A stretch of 18,691 nucleotides of DNA from Neofamilia sp964346535 (GCA_964346535.1 CAYFUN010000026.1:1-18691); one strand, 5' to 3'; positions 1 to 8,562 are shown, counted from the stretch's first letter. Notes: generated by a model from the sequence alone, not told the origin. A program made the numbers and translations.

Positions 1-3
1 AAT

Positions 4-36
4 AAAAAACCAAGAAGCTTTTTAGGTCTTCTTGGT
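4..36 (-). terminator. Intrinsic terminator of the TPR-map-MATE operon
   Basis: On the minus strand, ACCAAGAAG and CTTCTTGGT (arms 28-36 and 9-17) form a 9-bp stem with a 10-base loop, followed by a run of six T (complement of 4-9). It lies about 20 bases past the MATE stop codon. The plus-strand side lacks a T-run, so it works mainly for minus-strand transcripts. Confidence 0.85.
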
Positions 37-55
37 CTAATATTTCTATTTAATT

Positions 56-1408
56 TTAGGCCCTGGCATTTGGTAAAATTCTAAAGCCTTGGGTTTTTTT
101 CTTTATTAGTCGGTAGGCGATCATTGAGGAGATGCCTTTTAAGGCCATGGTTATTGAAATTACCATCCATATAGCTAGGATGCCAAAGTGAGGCATTAGA
201 ATCAGGGCTAGAGGAATTCTCAAGGCGTTACCTATTAGGCCATTAAAGGCTGGGAACCTTGTTAGGCCAACACCACTTAAGGCGCCGTTTATTCCTATTT
301 CAATGGCCATTAGGATTTCAGAAACTCCCATTATCTTTAAGAGCCTGCCACCTTCTGCTATGGCTGCAGGGTCATTTGGCATAAAGAGGCCGATTAGATT
401 TTCCCCAAGGAATATTAAAAGTCCTGAGGCTATGGCTCCAATTAAGACGAAAAGTTTTATGGCTTCTTTAAAGCCCTCTTCCATCCTGTCATAGTTTTCT
501 GCTCCTAGGTTTTGGCCCATAAAGGACGCAACTGCTACAGCAAAACCATCTGCTGTCATCCAACAAATGGATTCGATTTGAACTCCTAGAGAAAATACTG
601 CCATTGGCATTGGTCCAAATCTTGATATAAAAGTATTTAAAACTGATGCTATTATTGCCATCCCTGTTGATTGAACTGAAACTGGTAGGCCGACTTTGAC
701 AATATTTTTTACTTTCGTCATATCAGTTTTTCTTTTTAGATCAACTACGCCCATTATTTCATCTTTTCTAGATACAATAATAAAAATTATAAGGACAACT
801 GCTTGGGCTAGGACTGTAGCCAAGGCAACTCCCTTGACTCCCATTTTAAATACATAAATAAATAGCGGGTCCATAATAAAGTTTAGTACAAGGCCAATAA
901 CTGAAAGTTTAAAGGGGGTCATTGAGTCTCCCATTGAGTTATAAGACACGGCAAACATTGGATTTAAAAATACTATAAGCATTCCTGCAATTTGAATTTG
1001 CAAGTATTCAACTGCATAGGTCCTTACTGTTTCTGTCAAAGTAAAAAAGTTTAAAAAGTTATTCATAAAAAGGGCGGCTAAAATAGCGTATACAATCGAG
1101 ATAAGAATATTTAGCTTCATACCATTTTCTATATAGCCTATTACGTCATTATAGTTCCTCCTACCAAAGGACTGGGAAATCCATGTTGCTGCCCCAACTC
1201 TTCCTATCATAGCCAGAGAGTTGCCTATATAGTTTATAAGGCCTGCTGTTCCAACTGCTGCTACGGCAGAATCTGAATACCTGCCTAGCCAAAACATATC
1301 AACTAGGTTGTAGGTAATTTGGATAAAAGAAATTCCCATTAGAGGCAGGGCCATTTTAATTAAAGTCTTCTTTATATCTCCATGTAATAAATAGTTTTTT
1401 TCTGTCAA
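56..1408 (-). CDS. MATE family multidrug/cation efflux transporter
   Basis: An integral membrane exporter of about 12 transmembrane helices, of the MATE family, which expels drugs or organic cations using Na+ or H+ gradients. At 450 residues it has the family's usual length, with two homologous halves. The first opens with a segment around residues 14-45 (ALPLMGISFIQITYNLVDMF) typical of MatE domains. The second starts near residue 235 with VGLPVSVQSTGMAI. The start codon is TTG (1406-1408), chosen because GGAGGG (1416-1421) lies 7 bases upstream and the protein then begins MTEKNYLL in register with the family. It is the last gene of the TPR-map-MATE unit. Its ribosome binding site overlaps the map stop codon, so translation is probably coupled. 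Substrate cannot be told from sequence. Confidence 0.93.
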   Translation of the reverse strand: MTEKNYLLHGDIKKTLIKMALPLMGISFIQITYNLVDMFWLGRYSDSAVAAVGTAGLINYIGNSLAMIGRVGAATWISQSFGRRNYNDVIGYIENGMKLNILISIVYAILAALFMNNFLNFFTLTETVRTYAVEYLQIQIAGMLIVFLNPMFAVSYNSMGDSMTPFKLSVIGLVLNFIMDPLFIYVFKMGVKGVALATVLAQAVVLIIFIIVSRKDEIMGVVDLKRKTDMTKVKNIVKVGLPVSVQSTGMAIIASVLNTFISRFGPMPMAVFSLGVQIESICWMTADGFAVAVASFMGQNLGAENYDRMEEGFKEAIKLFVLIGAIASGLLIFLGENLIGLFMPNDPAAIAEGGRLLKIMGVSEILMAIEIGINGALSGVGLTRFPAFNGLIGNALRIPLALILMPHFGILAIWMVISITMALKGISSMIAYRLIKKKTQGFRILPNARA

Positions 1409-1420
1409 ATAAAATCCCTC

Positions 1421-2173
1421 CTAGTCTTCTTGTTCAGTTAATATAATCACTCCGTCTTTTGTAAGGGCTAGGGTGTGTTCGTATTGGGCACTCATTGACC
1501 CATCTTTTGTTCTAGCTGTCCACTCGTTGTCATCCATTTTTATTTCATAGCCGCCTGTGTTAATCATTGGTTCAATTGTAAAGACCATACCTTCCATTAG
1601 CCTTTGGCCTCTGCCAGGTTTTCCATAGTGAAGGACTTGTGGGTCTTCGTGCATATTTCTGCCAATGCCGTGGCCAATAAAGTCTCTAACAACTGAATAT
1701 CCAAGTGGCTCAACATAAGATTGGATGGCATGACCTATATCTCCTAACCTGTTGCCAATTTTTACTTGGTCAATGGCCCTGTAAAGAGATTCTTTGGTAA
1801 CGTCTAAAAGTCTTTGTTTTTCTTCTGAAATTTCTCCAACTGCATAGGACCAAGCTGAGTCTGCTAGGGCATCATCTAATCTAACAACCATATCGATTGT
1901 TACTATATCTCCTTCTTTTAAAGGCTCATGTCTTGGAAAGCCATGACAAATTTCGTCGTTAATTGAAGCACAAATTGCATAAGGATAGCCTTGGTAGCCT
2001 TTTTGTTCTGGATAGGCTCCTCTTTCTAAAAGATATTCTTCTACAAACTTGTCTAGCTCCATAGTTGTAACTCCTGGAACAATTTTCTTCCTAAGTTCCT
2101 TGTGGACTTGGGCTAGTAATTTTCCAGCTGCGTGCATTTTTTCTATTTGTTCATCTGTTTTTAAAATAATCAT
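1421..2173 (-). CDS. map: Type I methionine aminopeptidase
   Basis: A cytosolic dinuclear-metal peptidase that removes the initiator methionine from new proteins. The 250-residue length fits the type I form without an N-terminal zinc extension. The family ligands are all visible: H77 (CHGFP), D94 (TIDM), D105 (ADSAW), H168 (GHGIGRNMHE), E201 (FTIEPM) and E232 (AQYEHT). The start ATG at 2173 has AAGGAG six bases upstream, and those six bases are also the last two sense codons (Lys-Glu) of the preceding TPR gene, so the two are tightly coupled. The MATE gene follows after 12 bases. Here map is not beside secY/adk/infA, the common ribosomal-operon location, so the genome may carry another copy there. 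Confidence 0.96.
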   Translation of the reverse strand: MIILKTDEQIEKMHAAGKLLAQVHKELRKKIVPGVTTMELDKFVEEYLLERGAYPEQKGYQGYPYAICASINDEICHGFPRHEPLKEGDIVTIDMVVRLDDALADSAWSYAVGEISEEKQRLLDVTKESLYRAIDQVKIGNRLGDIGHAIQSYVEPLGYSVVRDFIGHGIGRNMHEDPQVLHYGKPGRGQRLMEGMVFTIEPMINTGGYEIKMDDNEWTARTKDGSMSAQYEHTLALTKDGVIILTEQED

Positions 2174-2176
2174 CTT

Positions 2177-3070
2177 CTACTCCTTTATAATATCCATTAA
2201 GTCTATATCATTTTCAGCCCATTTTTCAACTACTGGGTCTAAGTTTTTTGCTTCTTTATAATCTTTCAGTGCCTGAGAAATATTTCCTAGCTTCCTATAG
2301 GAACAGGCCCTGTTGTAATATAAAATATGGTGGGGATTTCTATTTATGCCCTCTGTTAAAATTTCAATGGCATCAGCGAATCTTTTGTCTTCTATATAAA
2401 TTGCTGACATATTTAGAAAGATATAAATATCATCTGACAGGTCCTTGGCCTTTATATATTCTCTCAAGGCCTCTTCATGGTCGCCAGTTTTTTTATAGAC
2501 GACACCTAAGTTAAAATGGGACAAATAATAATTTGGATTTAGGTCTATAGATTTTTCTAAATACTTCTTTGCCTGGTCCAAATCATTTTCTTCCTCGCAC
2601 AAAGACCCTAAGTCGTTGTAGGCTATAAAGTCAAAGGGATCAAGGTCGATAACTTTTTTTAAATAGGCCTTGGCCTTGTCTTTCTGTCCTAGGTCGCCAT
2701 AAATTGTTCCTGCATAATAATAGGCTTCCTTATAAGTCGGGTCAAGGTCTATTGCCCTTTCATAATAAAATAAAACTTGGTCCAAGTCCTCACCTGCTAG
2801 TTCGCTAGTATAGGCTAGGCCATACCAGGCACCAGAATTATTTGCATCTAGGTCTAAAATTTCTAAGTAAGTTTTTTTCCCATCTTCAAAGTTTTCCATC
2901 AGACTATAAAGGTCTGCTAGAGAAAACAAAAGCTCTATTAGATCTTCACCTGCTAAAAAATGTCTGGCTTCTTTGTATTTATCTAAGGCCAAAATATAAT
3001 GACCAAGGTTTTTTTCTTCCTCAGCCTGGTCTAAAAGTTTTATTAACTTTGCGTCTATATCATTTTGCAT
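2177..3070 (-). CDS. Tetratricopeptide-repeat protein
   Basis: A 297-residue protein made almost wholly of TPR helix pairs. I count about eight 34-residue units, with recurring signatures such as AIDLDPTYKEAYYYAGTIY, VIDLDPFDFIAYNDLG, SIDLNPNYYLSHFNLG and NPHHILYYNRACSYRKLGN. There is no signal peptide, membrane segment or enzymatic domain, so it is a soluble scaffold or adaptor whose partner is not shown. It is strongly acidic (many Asp and Glu). The start ATG (3070) is preceded by AGAGGTG. It is the first gene of the unit that continues into map (3-base gap) and the MATE exporter, and it is divergent from the HerA-like ATPase. Family assignment is sure; cellular role is unknown. Confidence 0.9.
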   Translation of the reverse strand: MQNDIDAKLIKLLDQAEEEKNLGHYILALDKYKEARHFLAGEDLIELLFSLADLYSLMENFEDGKKTYLEILDLDANNSGAWYGLAYTSELAGEDLDQVLFYYERAIDLDPTYKEAYYYAGTIYGDLGQKDKAKAYLKKVIDLDPFDFIAYNDLGSLCEEENDLDQAKKYLEKSIDLNPNYYLSHFNLGVVYKKTGDHEEALREYIKAKDLSDDIYIFLNMSAIYIEDKRFADAIEILTEGINRNPHHILYYNRACSYRKLGNISQALKDYKEAKNLDPVVEKWAENDIDLMDIIKE

Positions 3071-3174
3071 TAAAATATCACCTCTTAAATTTTATCACAA
3101 ATAAATTTTCTAAGCTATAAGCTAGAGACAAAGTTTTTAATGAATAAAATTTTTATTGTGTTAAAATATATTTA

Positions 3175-3190
3175 GATAATAAATGAGGTG
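3175..3190 (+). promoter_or_regulatory. Candidate -10 element and Shine-Dalgarno site of the HerA-like ATPase gene
   Basis: GATAAT (3175-3180) differs from TATAAT by one base. The best partner 17 bases upstream is a weak TTTATT. The ribosome binding site GAGGTG (3185-3190) begins only 4 bases after the -10 and sits 5 bases before the TTG start. If this is the promoter, the leader is only about 10 bases long. The -10 call is tentative; the ribosome binding site is firm. Confidence 0.4.
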
Positions 3191-3195
3191 ACGAC

Positions 3196-4653
3196 TTGGA
3201 AATTAATATTGGAAAAGATCAAAATTTAAAAAACGTAAGTATATTAACTGAAAAACTAAACCACCACGGCCTAATTTGTGGGGCAACTGGAACAGGAAAA
3301 ACTGTAACCTTAAAAGTATTGACTGAACACCTGTCTGACCTAGGCATTCCTGTAATCCTATCAGATGTTAAAGGCGACCTAGCCAATCTAATTAATCCTG
3401 GAAATCCTGAAGAGATTAAAGGCCGTCTGGACCAAATGGAAATTAAAGACTTTGAACCTACAGGCTATCCAGTTAACCTTTGGGACGTCTATGGAGACGA
3501 GGGACTTCCTCTAAGAGTTTCTGTCAGCCAAATGGGTCCCTTATTTTTAGGACAAATTTTAGAGCTTAACGAAGTCCAACTTGGAGTTTTAAATATAGCC
3601 TTTAGAATTGCCGACTCCCAAGGGCTTTTACTTTTAGACATTAAAGACTTAAAGTCTATTTTAAGATACATCCAAGAAAACCGAGAAGAAGTTTCTATGG
3701 AATTTGGCCAAGTTTCTGGAGCAACTATTGCTGCCATTCAAAGAAAGCTTTTACTTTTAGAAGACATGGGCGGCAACTTGTTTATGGCAGAGCCTTCTTT
3801 AGATATAGAAGATTTAATTTCTGAAGACAAGTCTCACAGAGGTATGATAAATATACTATCTGCTAGAAAATTAATTTCAAACCCAAGACTTTATTCAATG
3901 TTTCTCCTTTGGATGCTGTCTGAACTTTTTGAAAGTTTACCTGAAGTTGGAGACCAGGAATTTCCAAAATTAGTCTTCTTCTTTGACGAGGCCCATCTTC
4001 TATTTAATAACGCTTCCAAGGCCTTAAACGAAAAGATCTTACAACTAGTTAGATTAATTCGCTCCAAGGGAGTTGGAATTTTCTTTGTCAGCCAAAACCC
4101 ATTAGACATTCCAGACCCAATTGCCTCTCAGCTGGGAACAAAAATTATCCACCAGCTAAGGGCCTTTACTCCAAGAGAACTTAGGATGATTAAAGAAATT
4201 TCTTCAAGCCTGAGACACTCAGATGATCTTAAGCTAGAAGAAGAAATTCAAGGTCTAAAAACTGGCCAGGCGATTATTTCCAGCCTAGATGCATCTGGAT
4301 CCCCAAGACCAGTTGAAAAAGCCCTAATCTATCCTCCAAGGTCGTCTTTTGAGCCACTTTCTTTAAGCGACTACAATAATGTTATTCAAAATTCTAATTT
4401 CTATAACAAATACTTCCAGGTCGTTGATAGAGAATCTGCCTATGAACTTTTAGCTGTAAGGTTTGAAGAGCAAGCTAGACTAGTCAAGGCCCAAGAAGAG
4501 GAAAAAATATTGATCCAAGAGCAAAAGGCCAGAGAAAGGGAAAAAAATAATTCTCCAATGACAAAGATGTTTAACTCAGCCCTTTATTCTTTTACCCGAC
4601 AAATTGGCAGAGAAATTGCCAGAGGCCTTATGGGGTCTTTTAAGAAAAAATAA
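3196..4653 (+). CDS. HerA/FtsK-superfamily ATPase, DUF853 (helicase HerA-like) family
   Basis: A P-loop ATPase of the HerA-FtsK superfamily, in the form annotated as DUF853 or helicase HerA-like C-terminal protein. Residues 28-37 hold a Walker A motif (G29-ATGTGK-T36) directly after a short beta-rich N-terminus. Walker B is LVFFFDEAHLLF, with the acidic pair D264-E265. After it come a sensor-like segment, GIFFVSQNP, and a FTPRELRMI stretch typical of the family. The C-terminus (about 420-460) is rich in Glu, Lys and Gln and probably helical or coiled. The 485 residues match the family. The start is TTG (3196-3198), supported by GAGGTG 5 bases upstream. There is no NurA nuclease or sirtuin gene beside it, unlike archaeal HerA or the HerA-SIR2 defence pairs, so a housekeeping or unknown role is more likely than defence. 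Confidence 0.88.
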   Translation: MEINIGKDQNLKNVSILTEKLNHHGLICGATGTGKTVTLKVLTEHLSDLGIPVILSDVKGDLANLINPGNPEEIKGRLDQMEIKDFEPTGYPVNLWDVYGDEGLPLRVSVSQMGPLFLGQILELNEVQLGVLNIAFRIADSQGLLLLDIKDLKSILRYIQENREEVSMEFGQVSGATIAAIQRKLLLLEDMGGNLFMAEPSLDIEDLISEDKSHRGMINILSARKLISNPRLYSMFLLWMLSELFESLPEVGDQEFPKLVFFFDEAHLLFNNASKALNEKILQLVRLIRSKGVGIFFVSQNPLDIPDPIASQLGTKIIHQLRAFTPRELRMIKEISSSLRHSDDLKLEEEIQGLKTGQAIISSLDASGSPRPVEKALIYPPRSSFEPLSLSDYNNVIQNSNFYNKYFQVVDRESAYELLAVRFEEQARLVKAQEEEKILIQEQKAREREKNNSPMTKMFNSALYSFTRQIGREIARGLMGSFKKK

Positions 4654-4670
4654 AAAACACGAAAAAAAAT

Positions 4671-4711
4671 AATGCTATAGACTAAGCTCACCTTAATCTA
4701 TAGCATTTTTT
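4671..4711. terminator. Bidirectional intrinsic terminator between convergent genes
   Basis: AATGCTATAGA (4671-4681) pairs perfectly with TCTATAGCATT (4697-4707). An inner TAAG/CTTA adds 4 bp. The hairpin is followed by a T-run on the plus strand (4706-4711) and by eight T on the minus strand (complement of the A-run at 4662-4669). It ends both the HerA-like gene and the DegV-family gene. The DegV stop codon (4710-4712) touches the hairpin base, so that mRNA has almost no 3' untranslated region before the stem. Confidence 0.93.
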
Positions 4712-5609
4712 ATTTTAAATATTCATACATTTCATAAGAACTAGGGTCTTGAGAATAATAAAGTGCAAATATTTCTGGACCTGTATGGGCTCCAATTACA
4801 CAGAGAATTTCTTCTTCAATAATATTTTCCCTCTTTACTCCAATTTCTAGTAGAAAGTTTACTGCTTCTTCCATCATTTCTGGCCATTGGCCGTGAGCAA
4901 TTGTTACTTTTTGGTCTGGATTAAAGACACCGTCTTTTGAATACTTGTTCATATAGGTCTTTAGCTTTTTAAAGTAGGCTTTTTTGCTTCTAACCTTGTC
5001 GATGGACTTTAGTTTTCCATCTTCTTGGTCGATCCACAAAAATGGCATAATGTTTAAGACGCCGCCTATTACAGCTGAGGTCTTTGACAACCTTCCATTT
5101 CTATAAAGATATTGAAGGTCTCCTACAGTAAAGAAGTACTTTTGATTTGCTATTTCTCTTTTTAAGTCTGCAACAATTTCTTCAAAACTGGCTCCAGCTT
5201 TTTTCATTAGCCCTGCCCTTAATATTAAAGCTCCTTGACCTAGGCAGGCTCCCATTGAATCTACAACTTCAATAGTAGCATTTGGATAAGCCTTTAAAAC
5301 TTCTTCTCTAGCCAGACATGCATTATTATAAGTTCCAGAAAGCCCTGATGAAAGTGTAAGATAAATAACTTCATGACCTTCTTCAGCTAATTCCTTAAAC
5401 CTATTTTCTATATAGCCTCTGGCGACTTGGGATGTGTTATAAGAAACTCCATTTCTCATTCCCTCGTAGAATTCCTTGCTTTCAATGGTCTGTCTCATTA
5501 TATATTCATTTTCCCCATCATTTATCGGGATAGGGAAAGATTCAATTTCATATTCATCTAAACGGCTTTTTCTAATATCTGCACCGTCATCAGTTATTAT
5601 TTTTATCAT
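4710..5609 (-). CDS. DegV family fatty-acid-binding protein
   Basis: A DegV (EDD-fold) protein of 299 residues. Members of this family bind a fatty acid in a cleft between two domains, and FakB proteins of the family present it to the kinase FakA. Diagnostic segments are IKIITDDGAD at the N-terminus, the NTSQ motif at 58-61, LSSGLSGTYN at 86-95, VVDS followed by GACLGQG, and YRNGRLSKTSAVIGGVLNI in the second domain. The start ATG (5609) has AGGAGG with good spacing. It is the last gene of LCP-fni-degV, 24 bases after fni. There is no fakA here, so whether it serves that system or is an orphan paralogue is open; genomes of this group usually hold several. Confidence 0.93.
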   Translation of the reverse strand: MIKIITDDGADIRKSRLDEYEIESFPIPINDGENEYIMRQTIESKEFYEGMRNGVSYNTSQVARGYIENRFKELAEEGHEVIYLTLSSGLSGTYNNACLAREEVLKAYPNATIEVVDSMGACLGQGALILRAGLMKKAGASFEEIVADLKREIANQKYFFTVGDLQYLYRNGRLSKTSAVIGGVLNIMPFLWIDQEDGKLKSIDKVRSKKAYFKKLKTYMNKYSKDGVFNPDQKVTIAHGQWPEMMEEAVNFLLEIGVKRENIIEEEILCVIGAHTGPEIFALYYSQDPSSYEMYEYLK

Positions 5610-5633
5610 TTTGCCTCCTGCTTATATTTTTGC

Positions 5634-6647
5634 CTATTTGTACAGGTCTTTTAGTTGGCCATAAATTTTATAGTCTACATTTTTTAAGTCAGAGACCTTG
5701 TCTACATCTAAAAGGGCCATGTAGATCTTAAGTTTTTCCTTTAAATCTTTTACATAAGAAAGGGCTAGGTCATAGCCGCCTCTTAAAAGGTAATTAATAA
5801 CCTCTCCAGATCCTGCACAAAGGTCTGCCCCTAAAACCAAGGACTTTAAAATTTCAGAAGAAGATTTAATTCCACCTGATGAAATTACAAACAAGTCGTC
5901 TTTCTTTAAGTCTTTTGTTTCAAGTAGGGCTAGGGCTGTTGGAACTCCCCAGTTGTAAAATTCAGAATAGTCCTTGGCTGGGTTTCTTAAATCTTCAATT
6001 TCAATAAAGTTTGTTCCACCCTTGCCTGCAATGTCAATATTTCTGACGCCTAGGTCATAAAGGTCCTTTGCAACCCTGCCGCTAATTCCTGTTCCAACTT
6101 CTTTTACAATTACTGGCTTATCAATATTTTCTACAATATTTTTTATATTTTCACTTAAATCCCTAAAGTCCCTGTCTCCTTCAGCCATAACAAATTCTTG
6201 GGCTAGGTTCAAATGAAGTTGGATGCCGTCAGCATCTATCATATCAATAGCTTCCCTACATTCTTCTAAGCTAGACAAGGCACTAAGATTTGCAAAAATC
6301 AAACCATCTTTGTTGGCCTCTCTCACAAGTTTAAAGGACTTGTCTGCTTCCTTATCGTCTAAGGCAATTTTTTGTGAGCCAACTGCCATGGGAATATTAA
6401 CTTGGGCTGCAATTTTTGCTATGTTTTCGTTAATTTCCTCAGCAAATTCTGACCCACCTGTCATTGCATTAATCATAAAGGGAAAAGAAATTTCTTTGCC
6501 AAAAACTTGAACACAAGTGTTGATGTCATCTAGATTTTTATTGCTTAAGGCACAGTGTTCAATGTAGACATTGTCAAAAAGACTTTCGTTTTTATAAGAT
6601 GTCAACAGATAATTTTCTATATGTTCTTGCTTTCTAGATTTTCTCAT
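5634..6647 (-). CDS. fni: Type 2 isopentenyl-diphosphate delta-isomerase
   Basis: Interconverts isopentenyl and dimethylallyl diphosphate for isoprenoid synthesis (undecaprenyl carrier, quinones) using reduced FMN and Mg2+. It is the FMN-dependent TIM-barrel type, unrelated to type 1 IDI. Motifs in order: RKQEHI (5-10), NAMTGG (60-65), MAVGSQK (87-93), QLHLN followed by QE (143-151, Mg2+ and substrate site), KEVGTGIS (182-189), GKGGTNF (208-214) and SSGGI (256-260, FMN phosphate). The 337-residue length is normal. The start ATG (6647) has AAGGAG 6 bases upstream. It lies 13 bases downstream of the LCP gene and is probably co-transcribed, which would link carrier-lipid supply and wall-polymer attachment. 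Confidence 0.96.
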   Translation of the reverse strand: MRKSRKQEHIENYLLTSYKNESLFDNVYIEHCALSNKNLDDINTCVQVFGKEISFPFMINAMTGGSEFAEEINENIAKIAAQVNIPMAVGSQKIALDDKEADKSFKLVREANKDGLIFANLSALSSLEECREAIDMIDADGIQLHLNLAQEFVMAEGDRDFRDLSENIKNIVENIDKPVIVKEVGTGISGRVAKDLYDLGVRNIDIAGKGGTNFIEIEDLRNPAKDYSEFYNWGVPTALALLETKDLKKDDLFVISSGGIKSSSEILKSLVLGADLCAGSGEVINYLLRGGYDLALSYVKDLKEKLKIYMALLDVDKVSDLKNVDYKIYGQLKDLYK

Positions 6648-6660
6648 TTTATCTCCTTCC

Positions 6661-7632
6661 CTAGTCCATTAAATAAGGACCAAAAAGTCTTTCAAATTCG
6701 TCATGAGCCTGGTTTTTATAAGGCTTCCAATAAGACACCTTGTGGCCGTCTGGATACAGTTCTAAAAACTCTCCTGGCATAGTTGTGGTCTCAATGTTAT
6801 TTCTATCTAGCTTGCCAGCCATGGCTACTCCAGAATAAATCATTGCTGGGTCCATATTTGTATCTACATAGTTTGAATAAACATTTAAAATTTGTGGCAG
6901 TTTTAAAATATTTTTTGGTTCCAAGGTTTGCTTGATCATTTCTGTCAAGAAATATTGTTGGACCTTGGTCCTGTCAACGTCACCATCTTTGTAGTCCCTG
7001 TATCTTAAAAATAAAATTGCCTGGTCGCCAGAAAGTTTTTGCACTCCTGGTTGGAAGTCAATTAAATATTCCTTGCCCTTAGTAGTGTCTTGCTTGTACA
7101 TCCTTTGTTTAATATCAACTTCAACTCCACCTATGGCATCAACTAATTTTTCAACAGCCTTGTAGTCAACTCTTACATAATAGTCCACGTCAAGATTTGT
7201 AAAATCACGTACTGTCTTCATTAAAAGTTTCATGCCCCCATAAGAGTGGGCGTGGCCTAACTTGTCTAAGGCTCCCTTAACTGGAACACGAGAGTCCCTA
7301 GGTAGAGACATCATTTTTATTGAGCCGTCGTTGAAGTTAACCCTACAAAGGATCATAGTGTCAGACCTTATACCAGTTTGACCTGATGCTGAAACCTTAA
7401 TGTTTTTAACATCAGATGTATCAACTCCAACTAGGATAAAGAACACTTCATCTATATTAGCTTGTTTAATCTCGTTTCCTTCTTCAATATTTTCAACTTG
7501 TTCAACACCAGCTTCTTCTTCAAGGGCTTGGACTTCAGAAAAGCCTCCGCCAATTTTGGACCAAACCCACATGTAGGCGCTGGAAAATATAACTAATCCA
7601 ATAAGGAAAGATACAAAAAATTTTCCCTTCAA
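6661..7632 (-). CDS. LytR-CpsA-Psr (LCP) family cell-wall polymer ligase
   Basis: A membrane-anchored phosphotransferase of the LCP family, which moves undecaprenyl-linked glycopolymers onto peptidoglycan outside the cell. The N-terminus is KGK followed by a single hydrophobic helix (about 5-24). An acidic linker (about 35-60) leads to the LCP domain, with VGVDTSD (69-75), RSDTM (89-93, metal-binding Asp), SLPRDSRV (109-116, pyrophosphate-binding Arg), LGHAHSYGG (125-133) and FLRYRDYKDGDVDRTKVQQ near the end of the domain. The start codon is TTG (7630-7632) with AAGGAG (7641-7646) 8 bases upstream. The 323-residue length is ordinary. It heads the unit with fni and the DegV protein. The attached polymer cannot be inferred. 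Confidence 0.94.
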   Translation of the reverse strand: MKGKFFVSFLIGLVIFSSAYMWVWSKIGGGFSEVQALEEEAGVEQVENIEEGNEIKQANIDEVFFILVGVDTSDVKNIKVSASGQTGIRSDTMILCRVNFNDGSIKMMSLPRDSRVPVKGALDKLGHAHSYGGMKLLMKTVRDFTNLDVDYYVRVDYKAVEKLVDAIGGVEVDIKQRMYKQDTTKGKEYLIDFQPGVQKLSGDQAILFLRYRDYKDGDVDRTKVQQYFLTEMIKQTLEPKNILKLPQILNVYSNYVDTNMDPAMIYSGVAMAGKLDRNNIETTTMPGEFLELYPDGHKVSYWKPYKNQAHDEFERLFGPYLMD

Positions 7633-7675
7633 ATCTTTATCTCCTTTTTATAAAAGTACATTATTTATCTTGTCT

Positions 7676-7704
7676 ATAATAGCAGAAAAAACTTGAGTTT
7701 ACAA
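7676..7704 (-). promoter_or_regulatory. Predicted promoter of the LCP-fni-degV unit
   Basis: Minus strand: -35 TTGTAA (7699-7704), 17-base spacer, -10 TATTAT (7676-7681). The predicted start near 7669 gives a leader of about 37 bases before the TTG start. The -35 box lies right after the citG stop codon. Confidence 0.6.
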
Positions 7705-7708
7705 GAAA

Positions 7709-8557
7709 TTAAGACCTGCTGACCCAAAAAACAAAGAGGCTGGCTGCTGCTAAATCAGCACATCCACCTGGAGAAATATTCATTTTAATAAAACTTTCAT
7801 CAAGTTTATAGATCTCTGCTAGACCAGTTTCAGTTCCATAGGCCCCTAGGTCTTTAACCATTTTTGCTGAATCATTTAAAAATTTCCCAGCTTCAGGTCC
7901 CCTTCTGCCAATAATATTTGTATCAACTAAAAAAGTCATAATTTCAATAAGGCCATTGCCTAGGGCAGTTTTTTCATCAAGGCCACAAGCAACAGAGTCT
8001 TCAATGACCTTGTAGGCTCTTTTTATTGCAGGAAAACCTAAGTAGGCCTCTCCCCTTGCCCCTAAAAGTCCGTGGTCTAAGTATTGCCTTATGCCGTAGG
8101 TTTTGTTTTCATCTTTAGAAAGATTGTCAAAGTCTTTTAAAATATTTTTTGAAAGTTCCTTGGATCTTTGAGAAATATTTTCCACACTTAAAACTTGGTC
8201 TTCTCTTTTTAAAGAACCAATAGCCCCACATAAAATTGCAAAAATAAAAATTGCCCCCTTGTGGGTGTTAATATTATTGGTCGCCGCAAACATAGCCTTT
8301 TCTGCTTCAAGGCCACAGGCCCTTAGGGCTGGAAAAATATCTCCATAGTCTTTACTTGTATTTTCGTAGCCAATCCTTGTGCACTCATAGAAAAAATCAT
8401 CTAAGGCTACAATTGAATCCACAAAAGTGTAAAGGTCCATGTCATCATGGGCTCCAGAATTTATTGTATCAACTAGTCCAGGCTTTGGACTAAGTAGAAC
8501 TTCATATAATAAAGCTTTTTTTGCAAGTCTGTTTACTTCTAAGAAAAATTTATCCAT
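7709..8557 (-). CDS. citG: Triphosphoribosyl-dephospho-CoA synthase (CitG/MdcB family)
   Basis: Makes the triphosphoribosyl-dephospho-CoA precursor of the prosthetic group of citrate lyase (CitG) or malonate decarboxylase (MdcB) acyl carrier protein. Family motifs are SPKPGLVDTINSGAHDDM (23-40) and NNINTHKGAIF (94-104), with a glycine-rich LLGARGEAY and a C-terminal SPGGCADLAAASLF. I place the start at the ATG at 8555-8557 (282 residues) because GAGGAGG (8563-8569) lies 5 bases upstream and the protein then opens MDKFFLEV. An upstream in-frame TTG (8602) would add 15 residues that coincide with a promoter-like -35 and lack a ribosome binding site. No citC, citD, citE, citF, citX or mdc gene lies nearby, so CitG versus MdcB specificity is not settled. 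Confidence 0.88.
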   Translation of the reverse strand: MDKFFLEVNRLAKKALLYEVLLSPKPGLVDTINSGAHDDMDLYTFVDSIVALDDFFYECTRIGYENTSKDYGDIFPALRACGLEAEKAMFAATNNINTHKGAIFIFAILCGAIGSLKREDQVLSVENISQRSKELSKNILKDFDNLSKDENKTYGIRQYLDHGLLGARGEAYLGFPAIKRAYKVIEDSVACGLDEKTALGNGLIEIMTFLVDTNIIGRRGPEAGKFLNDSAKMVKDLGAYGTETGLAEIYKLDESFIKMNISPGGCADLAAASLFVFWVSRS

Positions 8558-8562
8558 AAAAT

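Noticed and set aside
3105..3140. Short AAGCTATAAGCTA inverted repeat between divergent genes as an operator
   Set aside because: The arms are only 4-5 bases and imperfect; it is not distinguishable from chance.
6223..6510. Plus-strand reading frame of 95 residues
   Set aside because: It is antisense to fni, whose motifs are continuous through the same bases; there is no ribosome binding site.
7641..7670. Second possible LCP promoter (TAGACA, 18 bases, TATAAA)
   Set aside because: Its -10 directly abuts the Shine-Dalgarno site, so the transcript would start after the ribosome binding site; TTGTAA/TATTAT upstream fits better.
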